A stretch of DNA of 64,000 bases from DAOPXV01 sp964551445 (lineage in GTDB: Bacteria; Muiribacteriota; UBA9980), in NCBI GenBank assembly GCA_964551445.1, contig CAZKCG010000013.1, positions 39,065-103,064 of the forward strand, written 5' to 3'. A program made the position numbers and the translations under genes. The stretch's first letter is position 1. Every line of letters starts with the position of its first letter. Under the pieces are notes generated by a model. The model was not told where the DNA came from. It did no database searches and was given only the letters and a program-made list of their open reading frames with translations. Below are positions 41,864 through 51,017 of the stretch, one piece after another.

Positions 41864-43579
41864 ATGAACATGATCGATAATGAAAACAAGAGATCTTCAA
41901 GAAAGATCAGATGGCTTTTCGCGAATATTTTATTCGCGATATTCTGTTCCGCCTTTGCCGCGATATTTTTCGAGGCAATGTTCGTTCTTTTCGCCGCGAG
42001 TCTGACCGTTCCAGTTCCGCTTGATAAAGGCCAGATTTCTTTCGGGTCTTCTTTTGTAAAACCGGATTTTCTGCCGGAAATTCCGGAACTCGAAAAAATT
42101 TATACGGTTGAAAAAAGGCCGGCCGGTTCGTCTGGAGCGTCAGACGCCGGCACGTTCTTCATGGCGATGACGCTCGAGAACAGCGAGGGAAAGGCGCGCG
42201 TGACCTACTCGTTTTCAACCAGCAGGAAAATATATATATATGTTTTGATGCTGATATGGCTTTATTTCAGAATGCTTCCGGCCATAAGATTCCTTTCCGG
42301 AAGAACCGGGGTTACGGCCGAAGCCGCAGCGAAAAGCCTCAACGGAGTATATAAGAATATCATAATGTTCTTCGTGGTCCCGGCCGTGCTTGAAGCCGGC
42401 ATGACGATATTCATCGGGGCTTATAATTATGACATGGGGACTTTTCGAAATAAAGCGCTGAACCTTTTTTCGCCGCTTGTATGGACCTATTTCGCCGGAT
42501 ATTTCACGCTGCTTCAGATAGAACCTTATATTTTTATGAAAGCGTGGCCTGAAATATATCCCGATGCCCCTGCCGGTATGGAAAAAACTGCTCTTTTTTC
42601 AGGCCTTAAGAGGCGTATATTTCTTAACATAATAAATCTATTTCTGGTTCCGCTCGCGCTCGTGCTTTTCATTTCGCAATATCCGAAATTATCGAGCAAT
42701 GTAAGCCGCGGTTTCTCGACGGGCATAACTTTTATTTCCCTTATTTACGCTATTATTTATACGCGTATGTTATATTTCGGCATACAGATGCCTGTCAGCG
42801 AACTTATTAAAAAAATGGAGCGCGTCGCGAAAGGCGATTTTTCATGCAGAACGAGCGTGCTTTCAAACGACGAGATCGGAAGCCTTAAAAGAAATTTCAA
42901 TCTGATGGTCGAAGGCCTCGCCGAACGCGAAATGATCCGTGAAACTTTCGGGCGGCATGTTTCCGAAGAAATAGCGAAGCATTTAATAGATTCGAACAAG
43001 ATAGATCTCGGCGGCGAGGTAATAGAAGCTACGGTTCTTTTCGCCGACATAAGAAATTTCACCGCCATGAGTGAAAAAATGAGCGCTAAAGAAGTCATCG
43101 ATTTTTTAAACGATTATTTTTCATATATAACCGTCCCTATCAAAGACAACCGCGGAGTCATAAATAAATTTATCGGAGACGCCGTAATGGCGGTATATAC
43201 ACCTTATCTCGGATCTGACGAACACGCTGCCGACGCGGTGAAAAGCGCCGCCGGTATGAGAAATTCGCTCGCCGGATTTAATCGCGCGGGAAAATATCCG
43301 TTCAAAGCGGAATTCGGCGTCGGCATCCACAGCGGGGCGCTTGTGGCCGGAAATGTCGGAACGAGCGATCGTTTAGAATACACATTTATCGGCGATACGG
43401 TCAATGTCGCCTCACGCATAGAATCGGAGAATAAAAATCTTTCAAGTGATATTTTGATCAGCGAAGAAACTTTTTTAAAGCTCGATGAAAATTTACGCTC
43501 CCGCCTGAAGTTTGAAAAGTGCGAAAAGATAAAGGTCAAGGGGCGCGCCGCTGAACTTACCCTTTATAAAATAATGTGA
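41864..43579 (+). CDS. Membrane class III nucleotide cyclase with HAMP domain
   Basis: The 571-residue protein has several membrane segments (about 17-50, 130-147, 168-190, 207-226, 262-280 and 293-312), a periplasmic-looking stretch between the first two, a HAMP linker (about 309-362) and a class III cyclase domain (about 393-565). The cyclase has the two metal-binding aspartates D405 (FADIRNFT) and D449 (FIGDAVMAVY), and the LEYTFIGDTVNVASR block. Adenylate cyclase is more likely than guanylate, but the base-selecting positions were not resolved by eye. It is probably a sensor that makes cAMP in response to an outside signal. It stands alone between two promoter regions; the ribosome site is weak. 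Confidence 0.88.
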   Translation: MNMIDNENKRSSRKIRWLFANILFAIFCSAFAAIFFEAMFVLFAASLTVPVPLDKGQISFGSSFVKPDFLPEIPELEKIYTVEKRPAGSSGASDAGTFFMAMTLENSEGKARVTYSFSTSRKIYIYVLMLIWLYFRMLPAIRFLSGRTGVTAEAAAKSLNGVYKNIIMFFVVPAVLEAGMTIFIGAYNYDMGTFRNKALNLFSPLVWTYFAGYFTLLQIEPYIFMKAWPEIYPDAPAGMEKTALFSGLKRRIFLNIINLFLVPLALVLFISQYPKLSSNVSRGFSTGITFISLIYAIIYTRMLYFGIQMPVSELIKKMERVAKGDFSCRTSVLSNDEIGSLKRNFNLMVEGLAEREMIRETFGRHVSEEIAKHLIDSNKIDLGGEVIEATVLFADIRNFTAMSEKMSAKEVIDFLNDYFSYITVPIKDNRGVINKFIGDAVMAVYTPYLGSDEHAADAVKSAAGMRNSLAGFNRAGKYPFKAEFGVGIHSGALVAGNVGTSDRLEYTFIGDTVNVASRIESENKNLSSDILISEETFLKLDENLRSRLKFEKCEKIKVKGRAAELTLYKIM

Positions 43580-43646
43580 ATAAAACCGTATTTGAATTCG
43601 TTCGGCCTGAAATTGTTTTTAGAGCTATGGAATCAATAAGGGCCGG

Positions 43647-43682
43647 AAAAAAAGAAAAACCGCCAGATTATACATCCGGCGG
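43647..43682 (-). terminator. Intrinsic terminator of the small peptide gene
   Basis: On the minus strand CCGCCGGAT and ATCTGGCGG pair over nine bases (one G-U) around a five-base loop, followed by TTTTTCTTTTTTT. It lies 27 bases after the small gene's stop. Confidence 0.82.
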
Positions 43683-43708
43683 CGAGTTAAGGAGTGTGTT
43701 AGTAGATA

Positions 43709-43870
43709 TTATAACGAAAGATTGAATTCAGAAGTTAATGAAGGTTCTGAAAAGGTCGCGCATTTTGATTTCATGACCTCTTCCATAATGTTCGTCGAGC
43801 TTTTAATGGGGTTCCTTGATTCTTTGAATAGATCGTTGAGTGAGTGTGAGTGACCGCTGCTACGTTTCAT
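43709..43870 (-). CDS. Small orphan peptide gene (53 aa)
   Basis: A 53-residue peptide (MKRSSGHSHSLNDLFKESRN... ending in SEFNLSL), Ser/Asn-rich with one cysteine. No signal peptide or membrane segment is visible and no family is recognised. It counts as a gene because AGGGGGGA lies about ten bases upstream of the ATG and a strong terminator follows its stop. A longer in-frame start at 43897 adds nine residues but loses that ribosome site. It lies convergent to the cyclase gene and divergent from the DUF362 gene. A short Ser/His-rich start plus a helix and a Cys-containing C-terminus could fit a secreted or modified peptide precursor, but no modification enzyme is next to it. Confidence 0.5.
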   Translation of the reverse strand: MKRSSGHSHSLNDLFKESRNPIKSSTNIMEEVMKSKCATFSEPSLTSEFNLSL

Positions 43871-43920
43871 AGTATGACTTCCCCCCTGGTGTATCAAATA
43901 ACAAACATAAATATTATCGG

Positions 43921-43950
43921 TTGAAATTTCACTTTGTTTAGGTGTATAAT
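43921..43950 (+). promoter_or_regulatory. Promoter of the DUF362 gene
   Basis: TTGAAA and TATAAT are separated by 18 bases. The leader to 44086 is about 130 bases and AT-rich; AAAGGGTG precedes the start codon. Confidence 0.6.
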
Positions 43951-44085
43951 ATAAACTTATAATTTTATTTTAATGCCGCGTTTCTTAAAGTGCATGAAAA
44001 AGCTTGCCTGGTCAAGTATCTTAATATTTATTTTAATTTGAATCGTTTTGATTTTTTTTATTTTAAAAAAGAAAGGGTGTTCTAA

Positions 44086-45156
44086 ATGAGAAAAGTGTTT
44101 TTTAAGTCCGTTCCCGCAAATGCCACATCCGACGATATCGCTAAAGTAAATATCGAACTCATATTAAAGACCGATGTTTTGTCCCGCGTGAAAAGCGGCA
44201 GCTTCGTCGCGATAAAAATGCACTTCGGCGACCGCGGAAATATCGGCCACATTAAACCTGAAACGGTTAAAGTGCTCGCCGAGGAGATAAAAAAAGTCAA
44301 CGGCCGGCCATTTCTGGTTGAAACATCGACTCTTTACGTCGGCGCAAGATCGAACTCGGTCGATCACATAAATATAGCCTATGAACACGGCTTCACATAC
44401 GAGCGCACGGGCGTTCCGATAATCATGGCCGACGGCCTGCTGGGGCATTCGCACACGCCGGTTGAAATCAACGGCCGCCATTACAAGGAAGTTTACATCG
44501 CCGCCGACGTTCCCCACTATGACTTCATAATCGGACTGACGCACGTCACCGGCCACATAATCAGCGGCATCGGCGCGACCATCAAAAATATCGGCATGGG
44601 CCTCGTCGCGCGCGGCGGCAAACTCGCCCAGCATTCGAACGTTACCCCGTCGGTCGTTTCGAAAAAATGCGTCAAATGTGGAAGATGCCAGATGTTCTGC
44701 CCGGCCGGCGCGATAACCCTCGGCGAAGAAGCTTATGTTATCGATAAAGTAAAATGTATAGGATGCGGCGAATGTATCGCCATCTGTAAGAACGAGGCCA
44801 TAAAATTCTCGTGGAAACAGACGTCAAAAATTGTGCAGGAGAAGATGGCCGAACACACGCTCGGAATTTTGAAGGGCAAAGCCGGACATCAGGTCTTTGC
44901 CAACCACATCATCCATGTGACGAATGACTGCGACTGCATGGCCAAGGACGAGCCGGCGGCATTCGAAGATATCGGGATCGCGGTCTCGGAAGATCCCGTA
45001 GCGGTGGACCGCATGACGCTCGATGTCTGCATGGAAAAACACGGCTTTAAATTCGAGAATGACCCGGCCGAGCCGCTCAATCCTTATATGCAGCTTGAAC
45101 ACGGCGAAAAAATAGGGCTTGGTTCGATGAAATACGAGCTTGTAAAAGTTGATTAA
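44086..45156 (+). CDS. DUF362 protein with two [4Fe-4S] ferredoxin clusters
   Basis: The 356-residue protein has a DUF362 N-terminal domain (about 1-185; KMHFGDRGNIGHIKPETV is the characteristic early block) followed by a ferredoxin-type pair of clusters: C195, C198, C201, C205 and C224, C227, C230, C234. The remaining 120 residues continue the DUF362 fold (TNDCDCMAKDEP, SEDPVAVDRMTLDV). DUF362 proteins are thought to act as iron-sulfur or electron-transfer proteins; the substrate is unknown. Cytoplasmic. It is a single-gene unit with its own promoter and terminator. Confidence 0.88.
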   Translation: MRKVFFKSVPANATSDDIAKVNIELILKTDVLSRVKSGSFVAIKMHFGDRGNIGHIKPETVKVLAEEIKKVNGRPFLVETSTLYVGARSNSVDHINIAYEHGFTYERTGVPIIMADGLLGHSHTPVEINGRHYKEVYIAADVPHYDFIIGLTHVTGHIISGIGATIKNIGMGLVARGGKLAQHSNVTPSVVSKKCVKCGRCQMFCPAGAITLGEEAYVIDKVKCIGCGECIAICKNEAIKFSWKQTSKIVQEKMAEHTLGILKGKAGHQVFANHIIHVTNDCDCMAKDEPAAFEDIGIAVSEDPVAVDRMTLDVCMEKHGFKFENDPAEPLNPYMQLEHGEKIGLGSMKYELVKVD

Positions 45157-45207
45157 TTCACGATTTTGATTTTGGGTCGCCCTGATATGCGGCCGTCATT
45201 GAAATTA

Positions 45208-45272
45208 AATATCCGCAGTCCTTTTAGTGATACGGTTTTTCACATGAATGACTGCGGATATTATTTTTTTTA
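45208..45272 (+). terminator. Strong terminator after the DUF362 gene
   Basis: AATATCCGCAGTC and GACTGCGGATATT form a perfect 13-bp stem with a 29-base loop, followed by ATTTTTTTT. It lies just before the convergent lipoprotein stop and may act weakly in the other direction. Confidence 0.8.
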
Positions 45273-45283
45273 AGTCTTATTAG

Positions 45284-47449
45284 TTATAAAACTATAATGT
45301 CATATATCTCTTCGTCTATCGGCTGATTGTCGAAATCAAGTACCGGGAGATCGCCGATAAAAGCGTTTGTGGAAGAATCGATAAGCCTTATGAACGAATC
45401 GGCCGCGCTGCCGTTGGGAGCTATGAGGATGCGGCCGTCGCGTGAAACTCCCAGGCCGGCGGGAATAAGCGGGATATTTCCGGTCAGTATGGCCGAACCG
45501 TTGCCGGAATTCAGATCGTATGAATAGATATTGCCGTCCGGATACCGTTCCATGAACACTCTTTCGGTTCCGTTGTAATTGCTGTATTTGAGGAACGAAT
45601 AACTGTCGCTTGTTCCTTCCGGGCCGAGAGCTATCTTTTCAGCTGAATTATCATTTGTTTCGATCTTGTAGATGAATCCGCCGGAACTCGCGGCGGCTAT
45701 GACGCGTTCGCCGTATCTGTCGATGTCCAGCGAATTAAGGGCGCCGGCTACGGTCGCGGATGTTTTTTCGACGGGCGGAAGCTGGCTGAAATCGAACAGC
45801 TTGATCGATCCTTCGGTAGTGGCGGCTATTTTATTGTTCTTGTATTCGATTATATCGTTGATATATTTATCGTCGCGGGATCTGGCAATGGATGATATGA
45901 ACCAGGGTTTGTTCATGCGGTGCCACTTGTAAACTTCCGTACCGGAACATAAAAACACGCTCAGATCGTCTGATGACGGAACGAAACTTCTCAGGCGTCC
46001 CATTGAAACTATTCCTCCGTCGCCGCTTAAAGTGTCGCGCGGCAGCACTATCTCATTGAGATCGGTCGAGAATATGTCCGGAAGGTCTGCCGTGTAGAGG
46101 TTTGATATCTCATAGAAGGTGTTGTAGCTGTCCAGAGCGTAGATCTTGTCTTTGAACGGGCTGGCCTTGACTTTTATGATGTCGTAGATCGGGGCGTACC
46201 ATTTCAGCGCCAGAGATTTTTCAATTTTCGCGCCGCTGTCGGAATAGGCGAAATCGAAGCAGAATAAATAATTCGGTGAAAACAAAAAAACAAGCGATGA
46301 TTTAAGCGGGCCTGAAGCCACGAATATTTCGGGGCTTTGGGTCTCGGCCGCGCCGGATGTGAGCTTAACGGTCAGTTTTCCGGAAGTCGTCGCCGCAATA
46401 TCTTTGAAAACGGCTATTCCGTGAGAAGATGTTACGGATGTGACGCCTGTGAGCGATCCGGCCGATACCGTCGCGGTCACGACCTCGGCCGTGTCTACGA
46501 GGATACCGTTTTTATCGACGAGTTTCACCGTAAATTGCGGCCAGGGCGAATTCACGCTCGCCATCGGCGGCGTATAGTTCACAAATTCTATGTTTGCGAC
46601 CTGCAAAACGGCGCCCGGTTTCATAATATAGACATATTCGCTGGAGCCGTAGGCGCGCTGAGCTCTGGCCGTGAATCGTATGCTTTCGTACTTGTCGGAC
46701 GGAAGTTTCAAAGTAATGCCGTCAAATCTGGCTATGCCGGATGCCGCGTTGATAGTGGTTTTTCCGGAAAGCGCGTTTTTAACGCCCGATAACGAAAGTT
46801 CGACGGTGCCGTTGAAACCGCTGAAAATATTACCGTTCTGATCGAGAAGTTTGACCTCGAACGGGGGCACTGCCTGGTTATATACAAGTATCTGCGGCAA
46901 ATTTTCCTGAAAAGAGACGCGCGATATATATAATTTTTCCTCGTGTGAATATTTAAGCTGCATGGCGATAGGCGTGACCGGGATCTGCGGCGTGAAAACT
47001 TCCTGGTTCGCGGCGTTTGAAACGAAGACGTCCGATTCGGACTCGTAAACCACTTCGCTGGTGTCCGAAAAGCCATTCTTTATCCTGGCGGCGAGGAACA
47101 CCGAGTATGTTTCGCCGGCGAAAACCTCTATATTGGCCTTTCTTTCCTGGTAATCATATTCGTACACGCCGAGAAGGGTTTTGCGTGTTAACGCTCCGGA
47201 TTCGATGCTTTCATCGGTGGGGTTTCGGAATATCTGTATCTCGACGCTTCCGGAAGCTTGAGAAGATATGGTCTCAGCGCCGCCCGCGCGGTTCGCGAAC
47301 GAAAAATTTATGGCCAGCGGAACTTTCCGACCGCTGGTTCCGTCAAAAACCTTGTCAATGGAAGAACCGCCGGATGAGCAGGAGATGGAGGCAACGGATG
47401 TCAGAACGATAAAAAGTGATAATAAATAATATGTAAACCGATTTTTCAT
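45284..47449 (-). CDS. Large lipoprotein with Ig-like and propeller-like parts
   Basis: A 721-residue lipoprotein; signal peptide ending SISC (C24). Residues about 30-180 are not recognised. Two Ig-like beta sandwich units follow (NGNIFSGFNGTVELSLSGV and NGILVDTAEVVTATVSAG), of the big-domain type in which a substituent phrase is repeated. The last 330 residues show repeated propeller-like blades with YALDSYNTFYEISN and IAATTEGSIKLFD. The start at 47449 was preferred to 47470 because GAGG lies six bases upstream. It is divergently transcribed from the TolB-like lipoprotein gene. Probable role: cell-surface scaffold or adhesin; no enzyme motif seen. Confidence 0.65.
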   Translation of the reverse strand: MKNRFTYYLLSLFIVLTSVASISCSSGGSSIDKVFDGTSGRKVPLAINFSFANRAGGAETISSQASGSVEIQIFRNPTDESIESGALTRKTLLGVYEYDYQERKANIEVFAGETYSVFLAARIKNGFSDTSEVVYESESDVFVSNAANQEVFTPQIPVTPIAMQLKYSHEEKLYISRVSFQENLPQILVYNQAVPPFEVKLLDQNGNIFSGFNGTVELSLSGVKNALSGKTTINAASGIARFDGITLKLPSDKYESIRFTARAQRAYGSSEYVYIMKPGAVLQVANIEFVNYTPPMASVNSPWPQFTVKLVDKNGILVDTAEVVTATVSAGSLTGVTSVTSSHGIAVFKDIAATTSGKLTVKLTSGAAETQSPEIFVASGPLKSSLVFLFSPNYLFCFDFAYSDSGAKIEKSLALKWYAPIYDIIKVKASPFKDKIYALDSYNTFYEISNLYTADLPDIFSTDLNEIVLPRDTLSGDGGIVSMGRLRSFVPSSDDLSVFLCSGTEVYKWHRMNKPWFISSIARSRDDKYINDIIEYKNNKIAATTEGSIKLFDFSQLPPVEKTSATVAGALNSLDIDRYGERVIAAASSGGFIYKIETNDNSAEKIALGPEGTSDSYSFLKYSNYNGTERVFMERYPDGNIYSYDLNSGNGSAILTGNIPLIPAGLGVSRDGRILIAPNGSAADSFIRLIDSSTNAFIGDLPVLDFDNQPIDEEIYDIIVL

Positions 47450-47492
47450 TTTAACCTCAAACCTTTTCAATAATGTAATTATGATGAAAATA

Positions 47493-47521
47493 ATCTTACA
47501 TTACATTGCGAAAAAATTCAA
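47493..47521 (-). promoter_or_regulatory. Promoter of the Ig/propeller lipoprotein
   Basis: On the minus strand TTGAAT (47521-47516) and TAAGAT (47498-47493) are 17 bases apart, ending about 40 bases before ATG 47449. Confidence 0.5.
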
Positions 47522-47526
47522 GAGGT

Positions 47527-47555
47527 TTGAAAAAAATATTTGTTTATGTTAAAAT
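47527..47555 (+). promoter_or_regulatory. Promoter of the TolB-like lipoprotein
   Basis: TTGAAA and TAAAAT are 17 bases apart, the -10 preceded by TGT (extended -10). Its -35 lies only five bases from that of the divergent promoter. A seven-bp stem, AAGACGA/TCGTCTT at 47605-47625, lies in the leader. Confidence 0.6.
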
Positions 47556-47652
47556 ATAATACAAATTTTTAAAAACTATGTTTTAAAATAAACATTATTA
47601 AATTAAGACGATCCATAGTCGTCTTTATAATAAATCCGGAGGAAAATCAAAC

Positions 47653-50600
47653 TTGATAAGAAAACTCTGCTTTTTTGCATTATTATACATTATGTTTTTA
47701 TGCGGCTGCTCGGGTTCCGGCGGCGGATCCGATCAGACGCCGTTGAAGTCGCCCGATGGCGCCGCCAGAGTGGCTAATGTCCGCGTCGTTGGAAGTTCTG
47801 AGGATATTACCGTGACCTTCGATCTTATCGACCCCGGTAACGACACTTCATCTGTTAAAATTTTATATTCGCTCGATTCGGGAAAGAATTTTACTCCAGT
47901 TTCATTCGTAGATGGCTCCACCATGGAGGTCGCAGCCGGTCTTAACAGAACCATCAAATGGAAGATATCCTCGGACCTGCCCGGAAACCGCAGCGATATT
48001 ACCGTTCGCGTCATCGCGATAAAACGGGGCGTTGAGTCCGCCCCGGCCGACGGCCGGCCTTTTTCGACAAGCGTTCCAGCCGGCGGATCCGGCCAGTTCA
48101 AGATCGCTTTCGTTTCCGACCGCGATATCTGGAAAAAGGCTTATGTCATGAACTCCGACGGCACCAACCAGCAGAAGCTTTTCGCCGACAATTTCAATGA
48201 ATTCTACGCGTCGCTTTCATCGGACGGCCGGAAAGTGGTTTTCACTTCCGACCGTTCCGCGAGCTCCGAGGTTTATGTTTCGGATTCGGGCGGGGCTTTC
48301 ATGAAGCGACTCACTTATACTAGCGATATACCGCTGCCTTCCGGCGGTTATTTATACCCGGTCTTTTCGCGCGACTCGTCGAAGATCGCGTTCATCAAAT
48401 CTTACGGCAATTATCGTTACGCGGTCTGCGTCATGAACTCCGACGGATCGGGCCTTCAAAAGCTTTATTCGGGCTATGTGCTCGAGACGCCGGTCTCATT
48501 CACTCCGGACGGTTCGCGAATAGCTTTTTCCGCCGTGGACGATAATGGCACCGCGGATATAGTCACGGTATCCTTAAACGGCGGCGCGACGGTCCGGTTG
48601 ACATCTGAATCGCTTGAAAAAGTGAGCCATTCCGCGTGTTTTTCGCCCGACGGCGCGAAGATGGTTTTCGTTTCGGACCGCGACGGAAATCACGAAATTT
48701 ATTCCGCTAACTCCGACGGAAGCGGCGTTATCCGTCTTACCAGCAACGCTTATCAGGACCATTCTCCATGTTTTTCGCCGGACGGTTCGCAGGTTATCTA
48801 TTCCTCGAATAACGGATCATATGACAGTATACACAGCGTTCCGGCATCCGGCGGCGTTTCAAAAGCGTTCTCCGTGAGTTCGTTCAATGACCATTATCCT
48901 TCGACCGGACCCGGTTTCGTCATAATGTCTTCCGCGTCCCGTGTGCTTAAGGAAATAAGCCTTTCAGCAATAATTATGAAAGGCCTCACCGTTAATTTGA
49001 ACGAAGCGAAGTGTGTTGCCTATTATACCGATAATTCATCCGCCGCGATAAAGCCTTCATGGACGATAGTTTCCGGCGGCGGGGCTATAGCGGATAACGT
49101 TTTCACCGCGACGCTCTCGTCGAGCACTTATCAGCTTCGCGCGAGTTTTACCGATAACGGCGTGACCCGCTCACGCGATGTGACCGTGAACATAAATACC
49201 GAAAGCAGAATATACTTTTCGGCCGGCGGCAATATCCATTCAATGAAAACCGACGGTTCAGGCAAAAGGCAGCTGACCTTCACCGAAAATCTCGCCGTAC
49301 GCGAGGTCGCTTTCTCGCCCGACGGCAAACATATCGCATTCACCGGAAACGACGGCGAGACCGACGACATTTATTACATGGACGCCAGGACCTTCAAACG
49401 CGTCAGGCTTACCAGAAATTCCGGCAACAATTACAATCCTTCGTTTTCACCGGACGGCTCACGCGTCATATACACGTCGGACCGCGACGACGATCTTAAC
49501 CGTGAAATGTACGGTTGCGATGTTAATTCACTCAATTCAAAACGCCTTACCAATAACCCTGGATTTGACGGAGATGGCTGTTATTCGCCCGACGGCAAAA
49601 AGATAGTTTTCGAGTCCTACCGCACGGGAAAGAGCAATTTGAGCGTTTATACGATGGATCCGGACGGGTCGAACATAGCCGATCTCGCCGCTTCGGACAC
49701 GCATTATAACGGCCGCCCCCGCTATCTCAAGGACGGCCGGATCGTTTTTCAGTCCAACCGCGGCGGCGATTATCAGATATATGTTATGAACGGCGACGGC
49801 GCAAACGTCGTAAAACTTACGAACGAGAAATATGAAGCCGAGGATCTTGCCGTGTCTCCCGATTCTAAAAAAATTCTTTTCGTTTCGAACTACCGCGTAT
49901 ATTTCATGGATATTAGCGGCGACAAACCGTCTTTTGTCGAGGAATCCCAGGCGGGCGCCTTTCCGGCCTTCGATTTCGACGGCAAAAATATAGTCTTCTC
50001 ATATGAAGGTAAGATATACGCATCGGCGCTTGAAGGCTCCCGTATAATAAAATATCTTGATTTCAAGTCGTCCGCCGATCACTGGCCGTTCGTTTCGTTC
50101 GGCGGAGACCGTATCATATTCGATTCCGGCCGCGGCGGCATCACGCAATTCCTCGATTCTTCCGATTCGAACGCGGATCTGCCGCGCGATATCTATTCGA
50201 TGGACCCTAACGGTAACAACATCGAAAAATTGATGGGGCCGGGAGTGTCCGAGAGTTATCTGACGGTGACGGCGCAGAATCTGATACCTTCGTTCTCGCC
50301 TGACGCATCGAAGATAACTTTCACTTCCAAACGCGACGGGGATTATGAGATCTATACCTGCGACAGGAACGGCGGTTCCGTTCAGAGGCTGACCACAAGC
50401 GCCGGCGAAGACTCGGAATCGAGTTTTTCGCCGGACGGCTCGAAGATCGTTTTCGCTTCAGAGCGTGACGGCAACTTCGAGGTTTACGCCATGAATTCCG
50501 ACGGCAGCGGGCAGAAGAGGCTTACCGACAACCCTTCCCGCGACTATGACCCCCGCTTTTCACCGGACGGCTCGAAGATCGTTTTCGTGTCGGAACGCTT

Positions 50601-50829
50601 TTCTGAAAAACCCGAGATATGTATCATGAATTCCGACGGCAGCGGCTTCACCCGCCTTACCAATAATTACGGCTGGGACCTCGCTCCTTCGTTTTCGCCT
50701 GACGGTTCGAAGATCGTTTTCTATTCAGAAGAGAACGGTTACGGAATATATACGATGAATCCGGACGGCACTGAAATTACGCAGCTGACCTACGGCGAAC
50801 ATTATGAACCGTTCTGGTGGGGGCGCTGA
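47653..50829 (+). CDS. TolB-like beta-propeller lipoprotein (PD40 repeats)
   Basis: A 1058-residue lipoprotein with a short signal peptide ending LCGC (C19). Most of it consists of PD40/TolB-type repeats such as SFSPDGSKIVFASERDGN and VYAMNSDGSGQKRLT; there are roughly 15, enough for two propellers. Between the propeller halves, about residues 430-520, sits an Ig-like domain (TVNLNEAKCVAYYTDNSS, SFTDNGVTRSRDVTVNI) that matches the repeats of the eight-repeat lipoprotein at 56.2-59.2 kb. The start is a TTG preceded by GGAGGA; no ATG fits as well. Its own promoter lies upstream. TolB-type propellers bind proteins in the periplasm or at the outer membrane, so a structural or binding role is likely. 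Confidence 0.8.
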   Translation: MIRKLCFFALLYIMFLCGCSGSGGGSDQTPLKSPDGAARVANVRVVGSSEDITVTFDLIDPGNDTSSVKILYSLDSGKNFTPVSFVDGSTMEVAAGLNRTIKWKISSDLPGNRSDITVRVIAIKRGVESAPADGRPFSTSVPAGGSGQFKIAFVSDRDIWKKAYVMNSDGTNQQKLFADNFNEFYASLSSDGRKVVFTSDRSASSEVYVSDSGGAFMKRLTYTSDIPLPSGGYLYPVFSRDSSKIAFIKSYGNYRYAVCVMNSDGSGLQKLYSGYVLETPVSFTPDGSRIAFSAVDDNGTADIVTVSLNGGATVRLTSESLEKVSHSACFSPDGAKMVFVSDRDGNHEIYSANSDGSGVIRLTSNAYQDHSPCFSPDGSQVIYSSNNGSYDSIHSVPASGGVSKAFSVSSFNDHYPSTGPGFVIMSSASRVLKEISLSAIIMKGLTVNLNEAKCVAYYTDNSSAAIKPSWTIVSGGGAIADNVFTATLSSSTYQLRASFTDNGVTRSRDVTVNINTESRIYFSAGGNIHSMKTDGSGKRQLTFTENLAVREVAFSPDGKHIAFTGNDGETDDIYYMDARTFKRVRLTRNSGNNYNPSFSPDGSRVIYTSDRDDDLNREMYGCDVNSLNSKRLTNNPGFDGDGCYSPDGKKIVFESYRTGKSNLSVYTMDPDGSNIADLAASDTHYNGRPRYLKDGRIVFQSNRGGDYQIYVMNGDGANVVKLTNEKYEAEDLAVSPDSKKILFVSNYRVYFMDISGDKPSFVEESQAGAFPAFDFDGKNIVFSYEGKIYASALEGSRIIKYLDFKSSADHWPFVSFGGDRIIFDSGRGGITQFLDSSDSNADLPRDIYSMDPNGNNIEKLMGPGVSESYLTVTAQNLIPSFSPDASKITFTSKRDGDYEIYTCDRNGGSVQRLTTSAGEDSESSFSPDGSKIVFASERDGNFEVYAMNSDGSGQKRLTDNPSRDYDPRFSPDGSKIVFVSERFSEKPEICIMNSDGSGFTRLTNNYGWDLAPSFSPDGSKIVFYSEENGYGIYTMNPDGTEITQLTYGEHYEPFWWGR

Positions 50830-50833
50830 TTTT

Positions 50834-50865
50834 AGTGAATAGTTGATAGTGAAGAGTGAATAGTT
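50834..50865. repeat. Short AGTGAATAGTT direct repeats
   Basis: AGTGAATAGTT occurs at 50834-50844 and 50855-50865, separated by GATAGTGAAG, just after the TolB-like gene. Such AT-rich repeats are frequent in intergenic space and no function is claimed. Confidence 0.55.
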
Positions 50866-50931
50866 ATGGCAGGCGCTTCGCGCGGCTGATTATCGCGCGG
50901 GCTTTTTGTTTCCTACGCTCATCATTCGCGC

Positions 50932-50964
50932 AAAAAAGATCCGCTTTGACATTCAAAACGGATC
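50932..50964 (-). terminator. Terminator of the surface metallopeptidase gene
   Basis: On the minus strand GATCCGTTTTGA and TCAAAGCGGATC pair over 12 bases (one G-U) with a three-base loop, followed by TTTTTTG. It lies about 55 bases past the stop. Confidence 0.82.
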
Positions 50965-51017
50965 TTCGCTATTAAATACTTGTTTTTATATCTAAACTTA
51001 AACTGGCCGGACCCGGA

